From NCBI GenBank assembly GCA_014799385.1, contig JAAVIC010000020.1, forward strand, positions 62,001-126,000: a DNA stretch of 64,000 nt, read 5' to 3'. The position numbers and the translations under genes are program-made. The notes beneath the pieces are model-generated. The model had not been told where the DNA came from, ran no database searches, and was given only the letters and a program-made list of their open reading frames with translations. This document shows positions 1 to 9,161 of this stretch, piece after piece; the first letter of the stretch is position 1, and each line of letters starts with the position of its first letter. The stretch is from Oscillospiraceae bacterium (lineage in GTDB: Bacteria > Bacillota > Clostridia > Oscillospirales > Ruminococcaceae).

Positions 1-365
1 TTGCCGATACCGTTCGCGGTATCATTGACGGGCACATAATTCTATCGCGTAAAATCGCGGCGCAGAACCACTATCCCGCGATTGACATACTCCCAAGCGT
101 ATCGCGACTTATGAGCGAGATCGCCACTCCCGAGCACAAAAAGGCGGCGGGTCAGCTGCGAAATCTGATGTCGCTGTATGAGCAGAATTTCGACCTGATT
201 TCCATAGGCGCGTACAAGCACGGCACAAATCCCGCGCTGGATGAGGCGATAAACAAGATTGACGCAATAAACGGCTTCCTTATGCAGGCGGTTAACGAAA
301 GCGTGAGCTTTGACGAAACGGTGCGCCGCCTGATTGAGTCGGTCAGTGATAAAAAGGGCGCGTGA
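1..365 (+). CDS. fliI: Flagellar export ATPase FliI, C-terminal part (cut by window start)
   Basis: The reading frame is open from base 3 to the stop at 363-365. It carries the C-terminal part of the flagellar type III export ATPase, with the F1-beta-like stretch DGHIILSRKIA followed by YPAIDILPSVSRLM, the conserved block after the catalytic core. FliI hydrolyses ATP at the cytoplasmic base of the export gate with FliH and FliJ. About 120 residues are visible; Walker motifs and start lie upstream of the window. fliJ follows after 40 nt, the usual order. The family call is firm; only the missing N-terminus limits it. Confidence 0.93.
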   Translation, partial: ADTVRGIIDGHIILSRKIAAQNHYPAIDILPSVSRLMSEIATPEHKKAAGQLRNLMSLYEQNFDLISIGAYKHGTNPALDEAINKIDAINGFLMQAVNESVSFDETVRRLIESVSDKKGA

Positions 366-405
366 TTTGGCGCGCGGTGTTGCTTTAAGATAAGAGGGAT
401 AAGAG

Positions 406-858
406 TTGAAGAAATTCCAATTCTCACTGCAAAAGCTGATGGATTTCCGTCAACAGGAGCTTGACAGGCAGAAGAACATTCTGTCGGCGCTTCAGGCGGA
501 AAAGCGGCAAATTGAGGAGTCGCGCGAGCTGTTGGTGGTTAAAGTCACCGAGCAGAGCGAGCAGCTTGACAGAGTGTACCGATTAGGCTCGACCGCCTCG
601 GACATCGCCATGCGCAAGCGGTATATAGTCACGCTCCAACAGGAGATTCACGCGCGCGAACAGCAGGCAATCGAAAAGCAGCGCGAAATCGAGGAGCAGT
701 TATCGGTTGTCGTTGAGGCAACAAAGGAAGTCAAAACGCTTGAAAAGCTCGAAGAAAAACAGCTTGAGGAGTACAAAAATGCCGCAAACAAGGAAAACGA
801 GCTGTTCATCGAGGAGTTTGTAAGCTCCCAGTCCGTTCGTGCGGCAAGCGGCGAATAA
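406..858 (+). CDS. fliJ: Flagellar export protein FliJ
   Basis: A 150-residue protein starting MKKFQFSLQKLMDFRQQ, the typical FliJ N-terminus, and then almost entirely charged coiled coil, as expected of the stalk-like FliJ that sits in the FliI hexamer and couples it to FlhA. I chose the TTG at 406 because a GAGGG Shine-Dalgarno lies about 8 nt upstream and no ATG fits. The leader TTTAAGATAAG resembles the right tail of the leader elements found elsewhere in this window, but no paired left arm is visible. It sits between fliI and fliK. Confidence 0.9.
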   Translation: MKKFQFSLQKLMDFRQQELDRQKNILSALQAEKRQIEESRELLVVKVTEQSEQLDRVYRLGSTASDIAMRKRYIVTLQQEIHAREQQAIEKQREIEEQLSVVVEATKEVKTLEKLEEKQLEEYKNAANKENELFIEEFVSSQSVRAASGE

Positions 859-920
859 TTACGGTATCTCGGCAGTAAAACGCCTTGATATATACATTAC
901 AATATAAAGGAGGTGTGTAA

Positions 921-2393
921 ATGACAGTACCAATGAATATGGGCAGCACGGGCAATTACCGCTCGGACTTTATGATCAGCGACGCGGCTCTTCCGCAGCG
1001 CGTTGAACAGGCGGATATGCAAGAGAATCACTTTATGCGGATTCTGAACGAGGTCGGCGGCGTGGCGAAGATTACGCGGGTTGAAACCGCGGAAACCGTT
1101 GAAACGTCCGATTATGTGGACTTCAGCCAATTGGACGATCTGGAGCTTGCAATGAAGGTTGTCAAGGGCGAAGTGGACATCAAGGACATTCCCGCAGAGC
1201 GCATTACGCCGAGGTTTTTGCTGATGCTTGCGATTGCAAAGCGGCTTGCAAAGCGCGATAAGGACGATGAGGACGAGAAGTTCGAGAATCTCGGCGAAAA
1301 GATGAAGTCCAATGTGTTCAATCCCGCAGAGGCGGCGAATGCCCAGGAGCAACTTGCGCAGTTGATTGACGGTATGGAGATGGATATACTCCTGATTCTG
1401 AACCGTATCCGCGCGGGCGAAACCGAAAAAACGGAAGCTGTGGGCGAAATATCCGAGCTGATGGAGTCGCTGAGCAATGGTTTGCCGATTGCGGCGGATT
1501 TGGAGCAGCCGACATATGGCGAAGGTTTTATCGCCGAAATCATCGACCGAATGGTTGAAACGGCGTCAGAGGGTCAGGAGCAGGCGGAGCAATCCGTGAA
1601 TGCGGACTTGTTTGTTCCGAGTGAGAGCGCGAAAACGGCGGTTGTTGAGGAAACGTTCTCAGCCGAAACGCAGACCATTCTGGAGAAAGCCGTTAAGAAC
1701 GGTGAAATCGAGCAGACCAGGGTAATCGAATCCGAGGAGCAGTCCGAGGTTAAGACCGTAACAGAGCAAGCTGTAAAGCCAAGCTCCAATGCGCAGAGTC
1801 TTGACGACCGCGCAAAGAAGCTCGCCGAGGAGTTGGAAATGCTCCGTAACGCAAAGGCGGCGAAGTCCGCGCCCAAGGAGTTTGAAATCGAAGCTCCCAA
1901 GGACGAGGCTAAGCCCGTTCAAGCGGCAAATCCGCTGATGGCGGATAGTCCCGTGGTGTTCACGCGCGAGGACGGAAGCGAAATCTCCGTTAAGCCGAGC
2001 GAAGTTGTAAGGCAGGCGATGGAAGTCGTCACCAAGGCGGTTTCCGAAAACAAGGCGGACACCGAGTACAGCATCACGCTGAACCCCGAAGAGCTGGGCA
2101 AAATCACCGTAAAGCTCACTAAGGCGGCGGACGGTGCGGTTTCGGTTACTATCGCGGCGGAGAATGCCAACACACAGCGCATTCTCGAACGAAACAGCGA
2201 GCTTATGCAGAACAATCTGCGTTCCAACGGAATCCAGTTGGAGAGCTGGCAAACAGTCTCGGAGAGCCAACAGGAAACCACAGCCCAAGATTACAACGGC
2301 AGCAGCAAAAACCCGTATTACCGCGAGGATGATACGCAGGCAGAGGAAAATTCCGAGGATAAGTCATTTGCGGAAATTATCGCGGCAATGTAA
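921..2393 (+). CDS. fliK: Flagellar hook-length control protein FliK
   Basis: A 490-residue protein with a long acidic, low-complexity N-terminal and middle part (rich in E, A and K) and a C-terminal Flg_hook domain at about residues 375-455, containing SITLNPEELGKITVKL and then RILERNSELMQNNLRSNGI. FliK is the molecular ruler that stops hook growth and switches export specificity through FlhB. The ATG at 921 has a strong AAGGAGGTG site 5 nt upstream. flgD follows 15 nt after the stop. The variable middle is normal for the family. Confidence 0.88.
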   Translation: MTVPMNMGSTGNYRSDFMISDAALPQRVEQADMQENHFMRILNEVGGVAKITRVETAETVETSDYVDFSQLDDLELAMKVVKGEVDIKDIPAERITPRFLLMLAIAKRLAKRDKDDEDEKFENLGEKMKSNVFNPAEAANAQEQLAQLIDGMEMDILLILNRIRAGETEKTEAVGEISELMESLSNGLPIAADLEQPTYGEGFIAEIIDRMVETASEGQEQAEQSVNADLFVPSESAKTAVVEETFSAETQTILEKAVKNGEIEQTRVIESEEQSEVKTVTEQAVKPSSNAQSLDDRAKKLAEELEMLRNAKAAKSAPKEFEIEAPKDEAKPVQAANPLMADSPVVFTREDGSEISVKPSEVVRQAMEVVTKAVSENKADTEYSITLNPEELGKITVKLTKAADGAVSVTIAAENANTQRILERNSELMQNNLRSNGIQLESWQTVSESQQETTAQDYNGSSKNPYYREDDTQAEENSEDKSFAEIIAAM

Positions 2394-2408
2394 GAAAGGA
2401 GGAAGAAA

Positions 2409-3248
2409 ATGGCTGATTCGGTTAATGGCACATATTTATCCGGCGCGGATCAGATCCAAGCCAACTATGAGAAGTACAAGGACAAATTTGTTGACTCAAA
2501 CAAGGAACTTGTAAACCAAGAAACGTTCCTGAAGCTGCTTGTTGCGGAAATGTCCAACCAAGACCCGTTGGAGCCTACATCCAACACCGAGTTCATCTCG
2601 CAGCTTGCTACATTCTCGTCAATGCAGTATATGCAGGATTCCAGCAAGTACTCAATGGCGAATTACGCGTCGTCGCTTGCGGGAAAGACCGTCACCGCCA
2701 CCAAGATGGAAGGCAAAAAAGCGGTTATCAAAACGGGCGTTGTTGAGAAGGTCGTTATGGGTAAGAACAATACCTACACGCTGACGATTGACGGCGAAAC
2801 ATACAGCCTGTCGCAGATCACATCGGTTTTGGATTCCAACGACAAGAAAACCGACTCCGGCGACAAGACCGACACGGTTACAAATTCACCGCTCGGCGAC
2901 AGCATTGCGAAAGCGGCGTCACTGGTGGGAATGTATGTTACCGTTAAGAACGGCGACAGCACATCGCAGGGTTGGATAGATTCCATCAAGGTCAAGGACG
3001 GCAAAATCACCGCAGTTTTGATTGACAAGGACGGAAAGACGGTAGGAAACGGAAACTTCCCCATTGAGGATATCACCGAAGTTACCGTAAAATACGTAGT
3101 GGAAGTTCCGCAGACTCCCAATGACGGAAGCACCGAAAATTCTGACAACACAACTACCGACACCGAAAATACGGGCAGCACGGACAACACAACTCCCGAT
3201 GACGGCGGAGATGACGTTGTGGAGGATTTGGTTGAATCACAGGCTTGA
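2409..3248 (+). CDS. flgD: Flagellar hook assembly (capping) protein FlgD
   Basis: 279 residues. The N-terminal signature NQETFLKLLVAEMSNQDPLEP, here at about residues 36-56, is the FlgD hook-capping motif; a beta-rich middle and a Thr/Asp/Ser-rich low-complexity tail follow. FlgD caps the growing hook and is replaced by HAP1 later. Shine-Dalgarno AAGGAGGAAG precedes the ATG. The tail (repeats of D-N-T-T-T-D-T-E-N type) is unusual but low-complexity tails are tolerated in this family. It lies between fliK and the small operon protein, as in Clostridia. Confidence 0.88.
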   Translation: MADSVNGTYLSGADQIQANYEKYKDKFVDSNKELVNQETFLKLLVAEMSNQDPLEPTSNTEFISQLATFSSMQYMQDSSKYSMANYASSLAGKTVTATKMEGKKAVIKTGVVEKVVMGKNNTYTLTIDGETYSLSQITSVLDSNDKKTDSGDKTDTVTNSPLGDSIAKAASLVGMYVTVKNGDSTSQGWIDSIKVKDGKITAVLIDKDGKTVGNGNFPIEDITEVTVKYVVEVPQTPNDGSTENSDNTTTDTENTGSTDNTTPDDGGDDVVEDLVESQA

Positions 3249-3268
3249 TATAAGCAAGGAGGCTTATT

Positions 3269-3664
3269 ATGCTGATTAGCGAGTATCTTGCGCTTCGCGG
3301 TCAGCTCGGCGTTGCCAACATCACAACCGGGAATGTCACGGTAAACACACCGACCGAGGAAAACGGCAGCTTCGCCGAGGCGCTTGCCGAGAAGCTGGAC
3401 GGAAAACAAGGCGTGGAGTTCTCAAAGCACGCAATGCAGCGGCTTTCGGAACGCAGCATAGACATCACCGAGGGAGATACGCTGGACAGACTGAACAAAG
3501 GCGTTGAAATCGCCGCAGACAAGGGCAGCAATGAAACGCTGGTGCTTGTGGGGCAGAACGCGTTTGTCGTGAGCGTAAAGAACAACAAGGTTATTACGAC
3601 AATTCCGCAAGAGGAATTGAAAGGCAATATTTTCACGAACATAGATTCCACCGTAATCATGTGA
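3269..3664 (+). CDS. Small conserved flagellar operon protein (TIGR02530-like)
   Basis: 131 residues with a disordered N-terminal third and a conserved core FSKHAMQRLSERSI followed by DTLDRLNKGVEIAADKG and a C-terminal beta-rich IPQEELKGNIFTNIDS. This matches the small 'flagellar operon protein' encoded between flgD and flgE in many Firmicutes. Its role is not settled; position suggests a part in hook assembly. An AAGGAGG site is 6 nt before the ATG. I rely on recognition of the core motif and on the fixed flgD-x-flgE order. Confidence 0.8.
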   Translation: MLISEYLALRGQLGVANITTGNVTVNTPTEENGSFAEALAEKLDGKQGVEFSKHAMQRLSERSIDITEGDTLDRLNKGVEIAADKGSNETLVLVGQNAFVVSVKNNKVITTIPQEELKGNIFTNIDSTVIM

Positions 3665-3745
3665 ACGGACCTTCGGGAATTCACGGAGAGTCTGCGAATG
3701 AGGCTCTCCACACGGGGAATCACAAATTAAATGGAGGTCAATTAA

Positions 3746-5800
3746 ATGGTTAAATCACTTTATACAGGTGTTTCGGGTATGAAAGCCCACCAGCAGAGAA
3801 TGGACGTTATCGGTAACAACGTAGCTAACGTAAATACCGTTGGTTACAAGACCGATGTAGTTACTTTCAAGGATTCGTTCTATCAGACCAAGAGAAGCCC
3901 CTCGGGCGCAACTTCCACATTGGGCGGCGTAAACCCCAGAATGGTTGGTTACGGCGTTCAGGTAAACGCGGTTGAGGCGAATATGTCTCAGTCAGGTTAC
4001 ACTTCGTCCGATAAGGTCGAGGATCTGGCAATCAACGGCAACGGCTTTTTCCAGGTAATGGACGGCTCGGGCAACATTTACTACACTCGTCAGGGCAACT
4101 TCCACTTTGACGATTACGGATACCTCGTAAATGCCGACGGTTATCACGTTCTCGGTGTAAACGGAAACTCCGAGGGTCAGCAGCCCGGTACGGAGATCAT
4201 CCGCGCGGTAATTCCGGATACGAACGCGAACACCTCTTCGGCTACCAAGATGGTAAACGGCACAAACGTTACCCTGTCGGTTACAGCACCGTCCAACTAC
4301 ACGGATATGACGGTTTCCTTCGTGGACAGCACCTATCCGTTTGCGTCCTTCTCGGACAGCATTCTGACTATATTCTTCAACCGCGATGAGCAGTACAATT
4401 CTCAGCAGGACTTCGAGGACGCGATTGCGCTGGCTCTTAAAGCGGGCGGTGTTTCGTTGCCCGATGAAGTTCAGTTGAACTTCAGCTTTGAGTCTGTTCC
4501 CAACGATACAGAGGCTCTTACCGCGCACAACGAGGTTTCGGGAATGCGGTTCTCCACCACCACCGCAAGCACGCAGTTCCACGTATCGTATAATGATGAC
4601 GGAACAATTCCGGCTGCCAATGGTACTGTTGCAAAGCACGCATATGTCGGCTTCTCGGTTGAGGATCCCACAAATAAAGACACTGTTAAAATCAATTATA
4701 CTGCCGGCAATGCCCCCGCAGATTCAAACGCGGCAAAGGCGGAATATACAGCGGGAACAAACGGTAACCCCGGCACATGGACAATTACCGTATATGATGA
4801 TACCGTATCGGCGGACATCACCAACGCAATCAAGGCGCACCTTAAAGAAAACTCGGAAGCTCCCGAGCTGAAGGTTACGGGATTTGTAATGCCCTCCGGT
4901 TCGAATAGAGCAAAGGTGCTTTCAGCGATTGGCGGTCAGCCTGCGCAGGATCTTATCGGTGTAGTAGACAGCAGTGACGGCGCGTTCGAGCTTGAGGCAA
5001 TGGTTGAGGGCGAATACGCAAACAACTACAAGGTAACTTTCTCATATGTCGGCGGCTATGACAAGACCAATGCGGCATGGGACGAAAACAACCTGAACAT
5101 TATAATTTGCGACAACACCACGATTGCCGATGTAAACGAGGCGATTAAGGCAGCGGCGCGCGGCGTTGAAAAGAAAATTCTCAAGTTCAATCAGATAAGC
5201 GGTCTGGAGTACGGCGATGGATATGATGGTACATACGCGACCAGAGACGCTAACGGTAATGTTACTGGTGTACCGACAAAGGATGCTGCCGATGTCTGGA
5301 ATCCCGGTGCGCGCTCGGCGTTCTTCGGCGACTACCCCGCGGTAAGACCCGCAGAAGGCAAGGACTCGTTCTACACCGAGACCGCAAAGAAGCTCGGCAC
5401 ATTCGCCCTCGAAAACGGACGCACGGGCAGTGAGCAGTCTTGGGGCAACGTCACCGACTTCACCATTCAGGCGGACGGCAGAATCATCGCCAAGCACGCG
5501 ATTCACGGTTACATCGAAATCGGCAGAATCGATCTGGCAACATTTGACAACAACAACGGTCTTCAAAAGGTAGGCGGCACGATGTTCAAGGAAACAGTTG
5601 CTTCCGGACCTGTGAAGCTCAATGTTCCCGGTACAGAGGGTGCGGGCGAAGTTGTTTCCGGCGCGTTGGAAATGTCCAACGTAGACCTCGCGGACGAGTT
5701 TACGAATATGATCACCACCCAGAGAGGTTATCAGGCAAACTCACGTGTAATTACAGTTTCCGATACAATGATCGAGGAGCTGTTATCTCTTAAGAGATAA
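3746..5800 (+). CDS. flgE: Flagellar hook protein FlgE
   Basis: 684 residues. The N-terminal rod/hook motif (VSGMKAHQQRMDVIGNNVAN, residues 9-28) and the C-terminal MITTQRGYQANSRVITVSD motif form the D0 coiled coil typical of hook and rod proteins. The middle holds a large variable region at about residues 150-520, making it much longer than the 260-440 residue hook proteins of many bacteria; this is surface-exposed hook domain. It polymerises into the universal joint outside the cell. The ATG at 3746 has GGAGG 8 nt upstream. A terminator hairpin lies just after its stop. Confidence 0.92.
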   Translation: MVKSLYTGVSGMKAHQQRMDVIGNNVANVNTVGYKTDVVTFKDSFYQTKRSPSGATSTLGGVNPRMVGYGVQVNAVEANMSQSGYTSSDKVEDLAINGNGFFQVMDGSGNIYYTRQGNFHFDDYGYLVNADGYHVLGVNGNSEGQQPGTEIIRAVIPDTNANTSSATKMVNGTNVTLSVTAPSNYTDMTVSFVDSTYPFASFSDSILTIFFNRDEQYNSQQDFEDAIALALKAGGVSLPDEVQLNFSFESVPNDTEALTAHNEVSGMRFSTTTASTQFHVSYNDDGTIPAANGTVAKHAYVGFSVEDPTNKDTVKINYTAGNAPADSNAAKAEYTAGTNGNPGTWTITVYDDTVSADITNAIKAHLKENSEAPELKVTGFVMPSGSNRAKVLSAIGGQPAQDLIGVVDSSDGAFELEAMVEGEYANNYKVTFSYVGGYDKTNAAWDENNLNIIICDNTTIADVNEAIKAAARGVEKKILKFNQISGLEYGDGYDGTYATRDANGNVTGVPTKDAADVWNPGARSAFFGDYPAVRPAEGKDSFYTETAKKLGTFALENGRTGSEQSWGNVTDFTIQADGRIIAKHAIHGYIEIGRIDLATFDNNNGLQKVGGTMFKETVASGPVKLNVPGTEGAGEVVSGALEMSNVDLADEFTNMITTQRGYQANSRVITVSDTMIEELLSLKR

Positions 5801-5821
5801 TTTGTTATACTAATAAATATA

Positions 5822-5866
5822 ACCCAGCCGCGGGACTGCGGTTCCGCGGCGATTGGGTGATTTTTT
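5822..5866 (+). terminator. Intra-operon intrinsic terminator after flgE
   Basis: Arms at 5822-5833 and 5844-5858 pair (GCCGCGG with CCGCGGC, plus an outer ACCCA/TGGGT with a small bulge) and are followed by T6 at 5861-5866. It would partly stop transcription between the hook gene and flbD-motAB while the Shine-Dalgarno of flbD follows immediately. Confidence 0.7.
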
Positions 5867-5875
5867 GAGGTAAGT

Positions 5876-6097
5876 ATGGTAATTTTAACAAAGCTTGACG
5901 GCACGACCTTTATGCTCAATGATGATTTGATCGAAACGGTAAACGAAACCCCCGACACGGTAATCGTGCTGGAAAACGGGCACAGCTACATTGTCCGTGA
6001 GAGTATGGCGGAGCTTCAAGAAAAAATTCGCGAAAATATCAGGCAGCGGCGCAGAGCGCGGTTTCGACCGCGTAATGACAGCGAGCCTTTAACATAA
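5876..6097 (+). CDS. flbD: FlbD/SwrD-family flagellar protein
   Basis: 73 residues beginning MVILTKLDGTTFMLNDDLIE with the ENGHSYIVRES motif, the small FlbD/SwrD family found after flgE in Firmicutes. In Bacillus subtilis SwrD raises flagellar power, which fits its place next to motAB. The basic tail (RQRRRARFRPR) is an extension. The ATG at 5876 is preceded by GAGG that directly adjoins the T-tract of the upstream terminator, so its expression depends on read-through. Confidence 0.85.
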   Translation: MVILTKLDGTTFMLNDDLIETVNETPDTVIVLENGHSYIVRESMAELQEKIRENIRQRRRARFRPRNDSEPLT

Positions 6098-6149
6098 TGG
6101 GGCAGAACCCCGAATCTAGCTTAAAAAACACAGAAGTGAGGGATATGTT

Positions 6150-6950
6150 TTGAATTTATCACTGATTATCGGATGGGTTCTCTCATTCGCGCTGGTAGTT
6201 TTTGGTATTGTTTTCGACATGGAAAAGGGCTTGGTTTTCGATAACGCAATGCTCTTTATAGAAGTCCAGTCCTTGGCGATCACCGTGGGCGGTACGATCG
6301 GATGTCTTATTGCGTCATTCCCGATGTCTTACCTCAAGCAGGTTCCCAAGCGGTTGATGCTTGCAATCAAGCCGAAGAAGTTCGACCCGACCAAATACAT
6401 AAGCCAGATTGTCGACTATGCGCAGGTTGCGAGAACGCGCGGACTGCTTGCTCTCGAAGAGAGCGCAAACCAGAGCAGCGACCCGTTTATGAAGTCGAGC
6501 CTTATGCTGATTGTAGATGCGAACGACCCCGAAAAGGTTCGTGGGATGCTTGATGATACGATTATGTTTATGTGCGAGCGTCATGAGCAGGGCAGAGCGT
6601 TCTTTGAGAAGGGCGTTTCGATATTCCCCGCGTTCGGAATGTTGGGTACGCTTATCGGACTTATCAACATGCTTGGCGGTCTGGATTTGAACGACCCCAA
6701 CGGTATGTCGAACCTTACCGGCGGTATGGCAACGGCGCTTATCACAACGTTCTACGGCTCTTTGTTCTCGAACGTATTGTTTGCGCCTGTCGGAATGGCA
6801 TTGAAGAACAGCCACGATGACGAGCTTTTGTGTATGCAGATTGTTGAGGAGGGCGTGCTTGCGATTGCCGGCGGTTCAAATCCTCGGTATATCCAGGAAA
6901 AACTGGAGTTTATGCTCCCGAAAAATCAACATTCTGCCGATAAGAAGTGA
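6150..6950 (+). CDS. motA: Flagellar motor stator protein MotA
   Basis: 266 residues with four membrane segments (about 5-22, 30-52, 150-172, 185-205). The cytoplasmic loop and the GMLGTLIGLINMLGG segment followed by ALITTFYGSLFSNVLFAPV are diagnostic of MotA. MotA5MotB2 forms the ion-conducting stator. TTG at 6150 is the start: GTGAGGG lies 6 nt upstream and the nearby ATG at 6145 is out of frame and stops at once. Here motAB occupies the place where fliL usually lies, between the hook and switch genes. Confidence 0.92.
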   Translation: MNLSLIIGWVLSFALVVFGIVFDMEKGLVFDNAMLFIEVQSLAITVGGTIGCLIASFPMSYLKQVPKRLMLAIKPKKFDPTKYISQIVDYAQVARTRGLLALEESANQSSDPFMKSSLMLIVDANDPEKVRGMLDDTIMFMCERHEQGRAFFEKGVSIFPAFGMLGTLIGLINMLGGLDLNDPNGMSNLTGGMATALITTFYGSLFSNVLFAPVGMALKNSHDDELLCMQIVEEGVLAIAGGSNPRYIQEKLEFMLPKNQHSADKK

Positions 6951-7019
6951 TTTTTGCGGAATTTTTTGTGAAAAATACATAATATTATATCCAAAATCGA
7001 AAAAAAGTAAAAAAAGTAT

Positions 7020-7048
7020 TTGCTTTTTTCAAAAAGTTGTGTTATAAT
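7020..7048 (+). promoter_or_regulatory. Sigma-A-type promoter in front of motB
   Basis: TTGCTT at 7020-7025 and TATAAT at 7043-7048 with a 17-nt spacer, in an A/T-rich gap of 173 nt between motA and motB. This is an internal vegetative promoter that could uncouple motB and the switch genes from the upstream operon. Confidence 0.6.
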
Positions 7049-7123
7049 ATTATAGAGTGCGAATTATAATAGTCCGTTGATTCTGTTCGGCGGACGGAAG
7101 ATATATGAAAGGAGCGGTGCGAT

Positions 7124-8131
7124 ATGGCAAAAATGCCTCCAAAACAGGAATCCGACAACTCCGGCGAGTGGTTGAATACATACGCGGACATGGTTACGCT
7201 GCTGCTGACGTTCTTCGTGTTGCTTTTCGCAAGCTCGAATCTTGATGAAACCAAGATGCAGTATATTTTGCAGGCGTTTCAGTCGCGCGGAAAATATGTG
7301 AATCCATATGTGAGCGAATATGATCCTTCGGCGGAAAACGGCGGCGGAACTACCGATAATACTACCAACCTCGGCGGCGAGGGCAGTATGCCTCAGAGCT
7401 TTGAGGAGCTGTATCAGTTCCTTTCGGATTATATCGAGGATAATAATCTCTCAGATAACATTTCGGTGGAACAGGGTGCGGCGCATATTACAATTCGTTT
7501 CGATGATTCCGTGTTCTTTGACGGCAACAGCTATATCCTCAAGCCCGAGGGCAGAGCGATTCTTGACGGGATCTCTCCCGGAATCCAAGCGATTCAGGAG
7601 AGTATCCGTACCGCGACAATCTCCGGGCATACGTCGTATACCGGTCTTATCCGCGAAAGTGTGATAAATGACTGGTGGCTCTCGTCGGAGCGTGCTTTGT
7701 CGGTTGCGAATTACCTCAACGACAGAAATCATGTTACATTGGACGAAAACAAGTACCGCATACGCGGCGCGGGGTATTCCGAGCCGATTGCGGAAAACGA
7801 TACGCTGGAGGGTCAGCAGAAAAATCGCCGCGTTGAGATTATGATGCTCAAAAACGAGCTTGACCTTACCGATAAGGATGTTATACAGGATATTCTGGAG
7901 CACGACTTCGGACTTGGCTCAAATCCGTTTGATGTGGATAATCAGAAGCCGGTGGATATCGGCACGCTGCCCGATGGTTCCGCAGACAAAATTATCGCGT
8001 TTATCGACAATAAGTTTAAGGACAATGATGTCACGAACGTTGGCATAATCGGTCCGGGAATTATGAATATTGATGATTTCGCGCCGTCCGCAGAAAGCGG
8101 GTCGGGTAACGGCGGCGGAGAATCCGAATAA
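7124..8131 (+). CDS. motB: Flagellar motor stator protein MotB
   Basis: 335 residues: short cytoplasmic N-terminus, one membrane helix (about 21-42) with the proton-binding Asp in YADMVTLLLTFF (D22), a linker, and a C-terminal OmpA/MotB peptidoglycan-binding domain (about 145-250) with SERALSVANYL and GAGYSEPIA followed by KNRRVEIMML. MotB anchors the stator to peptidoglycan. An AAAGGAGCGG site precedes the ATG. A Gly/Glu-rich tail of about 70 residues follows the OmpA domain. It has its own promoter upstream. Confidence 0.92.
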   Translation: MAKMPPKQESDNSGEWLNTYADMVTLLLTFFVLLFASSNLDETKMQYILQAFQSRGKYVNPYVSEYDPSAENGGGTTDNTTNLGGEGSMPQSFEELYQFLSDYIEDNNLSDNISVEQGAAHITIRFDDSVFFDGNSYILKPEGRAILDGISPGIQAIQESIRTATISGHTSYTGLIRESVINDWWLSSERALSVANYLNDRNHVTLDENKYRIRGAGYSEPIAENDTLEGQQKNRRVEIMMLKNELDLTDKDVIQDILEHDFGLGSNPFDVDNQKPVDIGTLPDGSADKIIAFIDNKFKDNDVTNVGIIGPGIMNIDDFAPSAESGSGNGGGESE

Positions 8132-8158
8132 ACTACCGAAAAGTCGGGGGGAATAAAA

Positions 8159-9148
8159 GTGGCTGACGTATTAACGCAGGCTCAAATCGATGAAATGCTG
8201 AAAAGCGTTGCGATGGGTGCCGAGCCTGTTGTCACCAAGACCGAAGAGGCTGCGGTTAAGGAATATGATTTCCGTGCGCCTAAGAAGTTCACCAAGGAAC
8301 AGATCAAGATTCTTGAGAGTATTTTCGAGAACTACGCACGGTTGCTGTCCTCGTACCTCACGGGCAAACTGAGACTTTACAGCAGAGTGAGCCTTATTAA
8401 TATCGAGGAGCAGCGCTATAACGAGTTCAACAACGCGCTTCCCGATTATGTTGTAATGGGAATGGTCGACCTCGGTATCAAGAATGAGGAAATCAGCGAA
8501 ACGGACGTAATCGTTCAGGTTTCCAATACGATCACCTATACAATGATCGACCGTCTGTTGGGCGGAAAGGGCGAGTTTTCCGAATTGAACCGTGATTTCA
8601 CCGAGATTGAGATCACTATTATGACAGACGTCATGAAATCTTTTGCGGATCTGCTTAAAGAGCCGTGGCTGTCACATATTGACCTTGAGCCGCGTTTAAT
8701 TGGCATTGAAACCAACTCCAGAGTGGTGCAGACCATCGGTCACGAGGATACCGTTATCATCGTGGCACTGGAGGTTGAGATAAACAGCTCAAAGTCCATT
8801 ATTTCGGTATGTATTCCCGCAATCAATCTTGATGAGATTATGGGCAAGTTTATTCCGAGATATTCGGGACAGCGCCGCAAGACCGATGCCGCGCGCGAAC
8901 AGGAACGCCGCGACATCATTATGACCGGTATCAGCACCACTGACCTTGAAATCAAGGCAGTGCTTGGAATGATAAATCTTGATTTGTACGAGGTTTTGAC
9001 GCTTCAAGTAAATGATGTGATTCCGCTGGAAAAGAAAATCAGCGAGAACATCGTCATCAAAGTCGGAGACAGAGTATGGGGCGATGGAAAACTTGGTACA
9101 TACAACAATAAAAAAGCTATAATGATAGAAAATTTTACAGAGAATTGA
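8159..9148 (+). CDS. fliM: Flagellar motor switch protein FliM
   Basis: 329 residues. The N-terminal LTQAQIDEMLKS (residues 5-16) is the CheY-P-binding motif, followed by the CheC-like middle domain and a C-terminal SpoA-type domain ending in GDKLGTYNNKKAI-like sequence. FliM forms the C-ring and sets rotation direction. The start is GTG at 8159, with a GGGGGG site 7 nt before it; no fliL is present between motB and fliM. fliY follows after 13 nt. Confidence 0.92.
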   Translation: MADVLTQAQIDEMLKSVAMGAEPVVTKTEEAAVKEYDFRAPKKFTKEQIKILESIFENYARLLSSYLTGKLRLYSRVSLINIEEQRYNEFNNALPDYVVMGMVDLGIKNEEISETDVIVQVSNTITYTMIDRLLGGKGEFSELNRDFTEIEITIMTDVMKSFADLLKEPWLSHIDLEPRLIGIETNSRVVQTIGHEDTVIIVALEVEINSSKSIISVCIPAINLDEIMGKFIPRYSGQRRKTDAAREQERRDIIMTGISTTDLEIKAVLGMINLDLYEVLTLQVNDVIPLEKKISENIVIKVGDRVWGDGKLGTYNNKKAIMIENFTEN

Positions 9149-9161
9149 GGTATAGGTACTA

